From: Fimbriimonas planktonicus
Lineage (GTDB): Bacteria; Armatimonadota; Fimbriimonadia; Fimbriimonadales; Fimbriimonadaceae
Direction: 5' to 3'
NCBI GenBank assembly: GCA_965234685.1
Contig: OZ248539.1
Span: 744,001 to 808,000, forward strand
DNA: 64,000 nt
Shown here: piece by piece, positions 60,069 to 64,000 of the stretch
How the letters are laid out: every line of letters starts with the position of its first letter
Numbering within the stretch: the stretch's first letter is position 1
The notes under the pieces: model-generated
Databases searched by the model: none
Told to the model about the DNA's origin: nothing
The model's input: the letters and a program-made list of their open reading frames with translations, nothing else
Position numbers and translations under genes: made by a program

Positions 60069-61931
60069 TTACTCTGCGTCGACTTGGTGGCGAATATTCG
60101 CCACCACCACATTGCTCCGCTTCGACAGCGCATTGCGCAACTGCAGCGCAACGTTCTCCGAAAGCAGGTCGTGGTACCACTTGTTCGAGTCGGCGTCCGA
60201 AACAATAACCGTAATCACCATCTCCGGATGCTCGGCAATCAGCTCGTCCACGTAGTCCAAAACGGGTTCCAGGAGGGACCGGTACGGGGAAGGCAAGATA
60301 ACCAGCGGAATGTCCTGGCTCACCAGCTCCCAGTTCCGCTGAAGCTCCGGCAGCTTCTTCTCGTTTAGCGTAACGTGAACCGCCTTAATGTCGCCCTTCA
60401 GATTTCGAGCGTAATCCAGCGCATTCACAATCCCGCGGTGAACTCGCGGTACCAGCAACAAGGCGATGTGCTCCTTGTAAGGATCGGTATCCGCTAGCGT
60501 GAACTTCTGCTTTTCCGCCGACCGAGTGTAGTGGTTCCGGATCGAAAGCATCACGCCGCAGAGTAGCGGCAGCAGGATCGCGATAACCCAAGCTCCTTCC
60601 ATGAACTTGGTCACCAGAATGATTAGCAAGACGATGATGCAAAGCACCAACCCGGTGCCGTTGATCGCGATGCTAGATCTCCAGCTACCCGTGCGAAGCT
60701 TCAGCCAGTGGGCCACCATGCCCGCCTGGCTCAGCGAGAACGCCGTAAACACGCCGACCGCATACAATGGCAGCAACTGCTCCAACTCGCCCTTAAACGC
60801 GATCACAAGCCCAATCGCCGCGACCGACAACGCGATGATCCCGTTGTGGAATACCAACCGGTCTCCCAGCCGAGACATGTACCGCGGCATAAATCCATCC
60901 CGCGCCAAGAAGCTACAAACCCGTGGAAAGTCCGCAAACGCCGTATTCGCCGCAAGCAGCAAGATCAACGCCGTAAACGCCTGCACGGCGTAGTAGCCGA
61001 AAGTTTTGTCGCCACCAAACGAGAACGCCGCGACCTGCGAAGCAACCGTTCGGAACTCCGGATTCTTCGCCGAGTACAACGCGATCTCTGGCATGTGGCT
61101 GATAACGTAGCCCATGCCCAAGAACAGCGTGCTCAAAATGATCGCCATTCGAACGAGCGTGTTCGAAGCGTTTTTCTGCTCTGGCTTCTGGAATGCCTGG
61201 GTCCCGTCCGAAACCGCCTCGATACCCGTAAGTGCCGTACAGCCCGCCGCAAACGCCCGCAGGATGACAAACATCAACGGGTAATTCGCTTCCGACCCGA
61301 TCTTGCCCGGTTCGGCAAGAATCTTCTGCGGCGCCGGCGTAAGCCCCGAAATCTTATAGATCGCAAAGCCCAGCATGATGTACATCACGACCACAAAGCC
61401 GTAAGTCGGAATGCTGAAAACCGCGCCGCTCTCTTTGAGCCCACGCAGGTTTGCCCAGCCCAAAACAATGATGAAGAACACCGACATCGGCACGAGATAC
61501 TCGTGCATCGCCGGAAACGCCGAAGCAATCGCCGCCACACCCGCCGCGACCGAAACCGCGACCGTCAAGATGTAGTCGATCATCAGCGCTGCCCCCGCGA
61601 CAACCCCCGCCTTCGGGCCCAAATTGTCGGAAGTGACGACGTAGCTACCACCGCCCTGCGGATAAGCCTTGATCGTCTGCCGGTAAGAAAACGCAATGAT
61701 CGCGATCAGCGCGACGATGCTCAGCGAAATCGGTAACTGAAGCCCAAGCGCGCTGGCCGAAATGAGCACCAACACGGCCAGAATCGCTTCCGTCGCGTAA
61801 GCCACCGAACTCAGCGAGTCAGAAGCAAAAACCGCCAACCCGACCGCCGGCGACAACTTCTCGTGATGCGCCTCCCGAGAAGCAATCGGCGCGCCAACAA
61901 GAAATCGTTTAAATTTTGCAAAGGGCGTCAT
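60069..61931 (-). CDS. KimA-like potassium importer (APC superfamily)
   Basis: A 620-residue transporter with about twelve membrane helices and a C-terminal cytoplasmic USP-like domain (IALLLVPRVHRGIVNALDYA). It follows B. subtilis KimA closely as I recall it: FKRFLVGAPIAS, LAVFASDSLSSVAYATE, SYRQTIKAYPQGGGSYVV, NLGPKAGVVAGAALMIDYIL, VSVAAGVAAIASAFPAMHEY. KimA imports K+ with protons and is inhibited by c-di-AMP. The ATG at 61931 has AGAGG five bases upstream and lies 13 bp after the KdpD-like gene, so the whole set to the right edge is one operon. Confidence 0.82.
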   Translation of the reverse strand: MTPFAKFKRFLVGAPIASREAHHEKLSPAVGLAVFASDSLSSVAYATEAILAVLVLISASALGLQLPISLSIVALIAIIAFSYRQTIKAYPQGGGSYVVTSDNLGPKAGVVAGAALMIDYILTVAVSVAAGVAAIASAFPAMHEYLVPMSVFFIIVLGWANLRGLKESGAVFSIPTYGFVVVMYIMLGFAIYKISGLTPAPQKILAEPGKIGSEANYPLMFVILRAFAAGCTALTGIEAVSDGTQAFQKPEQKNASNTLVRMAIILSTLFLGMGYVISHMPEIALYSAKNPEFRTVASQVAAFSFGGDKTFGYYAVQAFTALILLLAANTAFADFPRVCSFLARDGFMPRYMSRLGDRLVFHNGIIALSVAAIGLVIAFKGELEQLLPLYAVGVFTAFSLSQAGMVAHWLKLRTGSWRSSIAINGTGLVLCIIVLLIILVTKFMEGAWVIAILLPLLCGVMLSIRNHYTRSAEKQKFTLADTDPYKEHIALLLVPRVHRGIVNALDYARNLKGDIKAVHVTLNEKKLPELQRNWELVSQDIPLVILPSPYRSLLEPVLDYVDELIAEHPEMVITVIVSDADSNKWYHDLLSENVALQLRNALSKRSNVVVANIRHQVDAE

Positions 61932-61944
61932 AGTGGCCTCTTTC

Positions 61945-63054
61945 TCAGTGCTGTTCGGAAGCAGCCGCCGTCTCGGTCGAAACCACGATAATGTCGACCG
62001 TCCGCAGTTCTCGTGCAAGCTCGCTCAAGATGCTGGGCCGGAACATTTCTTGCAGGCGGCTTCGTTCCGGGTGACCCAAAATCACCGCCGTAACGTTTCG
62101 ATCCTGCGCAAACTGAATCAGCGTCGGCGCAAGCGGACCTTCCAAAACCACCGTCTCAATCCCCAGTCGCTTCGCCAAAGCAAAGTCGTCGGAAAGAATC
62201 TTCTTCGCCGTTTCGCTGTCGCTCGTGCCGTCCTTAACGTGCACCGCAATCACTTCACCGTGCATGCGCTGACCCATACGCCATCCGCGCCGAATCAAGC
62301 GAAGGGAAGACCGCGTCGGGCTCACGCAGATAATCACGCGATCCTGAGTCGCCCAAGGCTTCTCAATCCGCTTTTCCTTTCGGTACGAAACCAGGTCCTC
62401 GTCAACGTGACCCGCAATCTCGCGCAGAGCAATCTCGCGCAAAGCGCTCAAAGCCGCCTCGTTAAAGAAAGTGCTCAGCTCAACCGGCGTCGTTCCGTCA
62501 ACGTAAACATCGCCCCGCTTAACGCGGTTCAAAAGCGCATTCGGAGTGACGTCGACAATCTCGACCTCGTCCGCATCATGCAGCATCTGGTCGGGAACCG
62601 TGTTCGTGATCTTCACGCCCGTAATATCGTGAACGTGATCGTTCAGCGACTCCAGCGCATATATATTCAACGTGCTGAGAACGTGGATGCCCTGCGAAAG
62701 CAAGAAGTCAACGTCCTGCCAGCGGCTCTCAAATCGCGATCCCGGCGCATTGTCCGAAGCGAGCTCGTCAATAATCACCAGCTCCGGCTTCCGCTCAAGA
62801 ATCGCCTCCAAGTCCAGATCGACGTACCTCTTGTCGGCGGTCGTCGTCACCTTCGGTGCCACAACCTCCAGCCCCGCCGCTATCTCCTCGGTCGGCTTCC
62901 GCCCGTGGCTGTCTACCAGGCCAATAACAACGTCTTGACCGCGTGCGTGTCGACGATTGGCTTCGTCGAGAAGTTGAAAAGTCTTACCAACCCCCGGCGC
63001 GTAGCCGAGGAAGATTTTGTGTTTGCCTGGAACAGGCGTGTTAGCTTCGGGCAT
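61945..63054 (-). CDS. Free-standing KdpD sensor domain with USP domain, no kinase
   Basis: A 369-residue protein matching only the cytoplasmic N-terminal half of KdpD. Residues 10-215 are the KdpD domain with Walker A GYAPGVGKT (17-25) and ELVIIDELASDNAPGSR; residues 240-365 are a universal-stress-protein fold (DRVIICVSPTRSSLRLIRRG, VIAVHVKDG, VTAVILGHPERSRL). Membrane helices, GAF domain and histidine kinase core are all missing, and the protein ends naturally. Truncated KdpD proteins are known from cyanobacteria. In some bacteria the USP domain of KdpD binds c-di-AMP. It overlaps the response regulator gene by 14 bp. Confidence 0.88.
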   Translation of the reverse strand: MPEANTPVPGKHKIFLGYAPGVGKTFQLLDEANRRHARGQDVVIGLVDSHGRKPTEEIAAGLEVVAPKVTTTADKRYVDLDLEAILERKPELVIIDELASDNAPGSRFESRWQDVDFLLSQGIHVLSTLNIYALESLNDHVHDITGVKITNTVPDQMLHDADEVEIVDVTPNALLNRVKRGDVYVDGTTPVELSTFFNEAALSALREIALREIAGHVDEDLVSYRKEKRIEKPWATQDRVIICVSPTRSSLRLIRRGWRMGQRMHGEVIAVHVKDGTSDSETAKKILSDDFALAKRLGIETVVLEGPLAPTLIQFAQDRNVTAVILGHPERSRLQEMFRPSILSELARELRTVDIIVVSTETAAASEQH

Positions 63055-63814
63055 GAGATGAAGGCAAGTCCACGGTTAACATGGAATCGATCCAATTTCG
63101 GAGTGGGGACGATAAATCTTCGATGATCAACTTCGGCGTCTCCGGGAGACTCGCGTTGGTCCACAGGAAGTCTGCCAGAAACTCTTCTGCCAAAGCTTGC
63201 CAGAAACGCGGACCACCCGGCACCTGCTCCAGATCAGCATGAGCTTTCACCAGCTCTTGGAAGTAAGCCGGAAGGGAAACTGTGATAATCCGATCCTGCC
63301 CCTGGCCAACCACGCGGAAGTCACAATGCACTTCGCCGGTTTTCTCATCCAAGTGATCTTCTTCGGACGAGAAGGAGTAGCCGTTAAAAGTCGTCCGCGT
63401 GAAGCTCTTGCAAACCATCCCGACCGGCACCGCCGTATGGTGCTCAACCTCTCGGTCCAAGGTCGTGCGAACCGCCGCCCGAAGCGTCTCCGCCGTAAAC
63501 GGCTTGCGTAAAAAGTCCTGCGCCCCGGCCTGAATCGCCTCTAGCGCCAAGTCAATCGTGCCAAACGCCGTCGCAAGAATAAATTTCGCCTTGGGGTTCC
63601 GCGCAAAAATCGCCTTCTGAACCTCAATCCCCGTCATCTGCGGCATTCGCTGGTCGACAATCACCAGATCGAAATTTTCACCGTTGCCGTACTTCTCAAG
63701 CCCTTCGATCCCGTTCGTCGCGGTCTCGACCTGATAGCCAACGTGCCGAAGTGCAAGTTGCATCATCGTCCGCACGTTCGTTTCGTCATCAATGATGAGC
63801 AGTTTTTCGTTCAA
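63041..63814 (-). CDS. Response regulator with unfamiliar C-terminal domain
   Basis: 257 residues. Receiver domain at 1-120 with acidic pocket IIDDE, phosphoacceptor Asp54 in DLVIVDQRMPQMTG, the switch Thr/Ala region ILATAFG and Lys in FLRKPF. The remaining 135 residues (YSFSSEEDHLDEKTGEVHCD, IITVSLPAYFQELVKAHADL, FLADFLWTNASLPETPKLI) are no recognisable HTH, GGDEF, HD-GYP or AAA+ domain. The TTG at 63814 is chosen because it has GAGGAAA seven bases upstream and overlaps the kinase stop as TTGA. It overlaps the KdpD-like gene. Confidence 0.82.
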   Translation of the reverse strand: MNEKLLIIDDETNVRTMMQLALRHVGYQVETATNGIEGLEKYGNGENFDLVIVDQRMPQMTGIEVQKAIFARNPKAKFILATAFGTIDLALEAIQAGAQDFLRKPFTAETLRAAVRTTLDREVEHHTAVPVGMVCKSFTRTTFNGYSFSSEEDHLDEKTGEVHCDFRVVGQGQDRIITVSLPAYFQELVKAHADLEQVPGGPRFWQALAEEFLADFLWTNASLPETPKLIIEDLSSPLRNWIDSMLTVDLPSSHARS

Positions 63815-64000
63815 GCGTTCGTTTCCTCGCGTGGTGGCGCGGCTATAGGTATCCAAAATCGAAACACAGAACCTTCACCAAGCTCGCTATTCACGCTCAT
63901 ATCGCCACCATGATTTCTGACGATTTTTTGCGCGATGCTGAGCCCAAGTCCTGCGCCCCCTTGGGTCGCTCCGGGTACCTGCACGAACCGTTCAAAAATC
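63811..64000 (-). CDS. C-terminal end of a sensor histidine kinase, cut by the window edge
   Basis: The visible 62 residues are the end of a HATPase_c domain: F box IFERFVQVPGATQGG, G2 box AGLGLSIAQKIVRNHGG, then SELGEGSVFRFWIP. The sensor and phosphoacceptor regions lie beyond the window. Its TGA overlaps the response regulator TTG, so the two form a coupled two-component pair, and the operon continues through the KdpD-like protein to the KimA-like importer. Confidence 0.9.
   Translation of the reverse strand, partial: IFERFVQVPGATQGGAGLGLSIAQKIVRNHGGDMSVNSELGEGSVFRFWIPIAAPPREETNA

Overview
The window reads like a stretch of a bacterial chromosome of moderately high GC content. I think it comes from the phylum Armatimonadota (Fimbriimonas-like). 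The main reason is the pair of prepilin-like proteins at 38-39.7 kb, whose N-terminus (AFTLIELLVVIAIIAILAA, then LFPVFAQAK) is characteristic of that group. This is inference from recalled sequence patterns, not a search result. Genes are tightly packed, with many 4-base start/stop overlaps and frequent TTG or GTG starts. I saw no rRNA, tRNA, insertion sequence or CRISPR array.

Left part (0-8.7 kb): housekeeping genes. These are a partial leftward gene, 6-phosphofructokinase, trigger factor, a small leftward operon (exported protein, SDR epimerase, TM2 protein), then gyrA and a tRNA-dihydrouridine synthase. From 8.8 to 14.75 kb lies a leftward three-gene operon joined by 4-base overlaps: a 118-residue protein, a 390-residue protein with a C-terminal membrane hairpin, and a 1480-residue protein with 17 near-identical 46-residue TPR units plus a caspase-like CHAT domain with an intact His/Cys pair. 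It is the best candidate in the window for an undescribed conflict or programmed-death system.

15-25.7 kb: a plant-polysaccharide module. It holds a GH36-like alpha-galactosidase, a protein with two GH28 polygalacturonase domains, and a divergent GH29-like/GH95-like fucosidase pair, with LacI-type palindromes in the divergent promoter. The module lies between a truncated and an intact copy of the 3' end of an aldo/keto reductase gene (352 bp, 20 mismatches), which suggests insertion or rearrangement. Next come the intact aldo/keto reductase, a Gfo/Idh/MocA oxidoreductase, smc, a flavin reductase-like gene and trpA, all leftward.

30.7-43 kb: two large tandem paralogous secreted beta-propeller/Ig-like proteins, then RNase PH, two prepilin-like proteins (the second with a perfect inverted repeat over its start codon), RtcB and an ABC exporter.

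43.1-60.1 kb: a compact division and cell wall (dcw) cluster: mraZ, rsmH, an ftsL-like gene, ftsI, murE, murF, mraY, murD, ftsW, murG, a murC-ddl fusion, ftsQ-like, DUF881, sbp and ftsA. It has no murB and no ftsZ. An array of TTCCC repeats and a perfect TATAAT box precede mraZ, consistent with MraZ autoregulation.

60.1-64 kb (leftward): a histidine kinase (cut by the window end), a response regulator with an unfamiliar C-terminal domain, a free-standing KdpD sensor/USP protein and a KimA-like potassium importer. Together these look like a rearranged potassium-sensing and uptake module.
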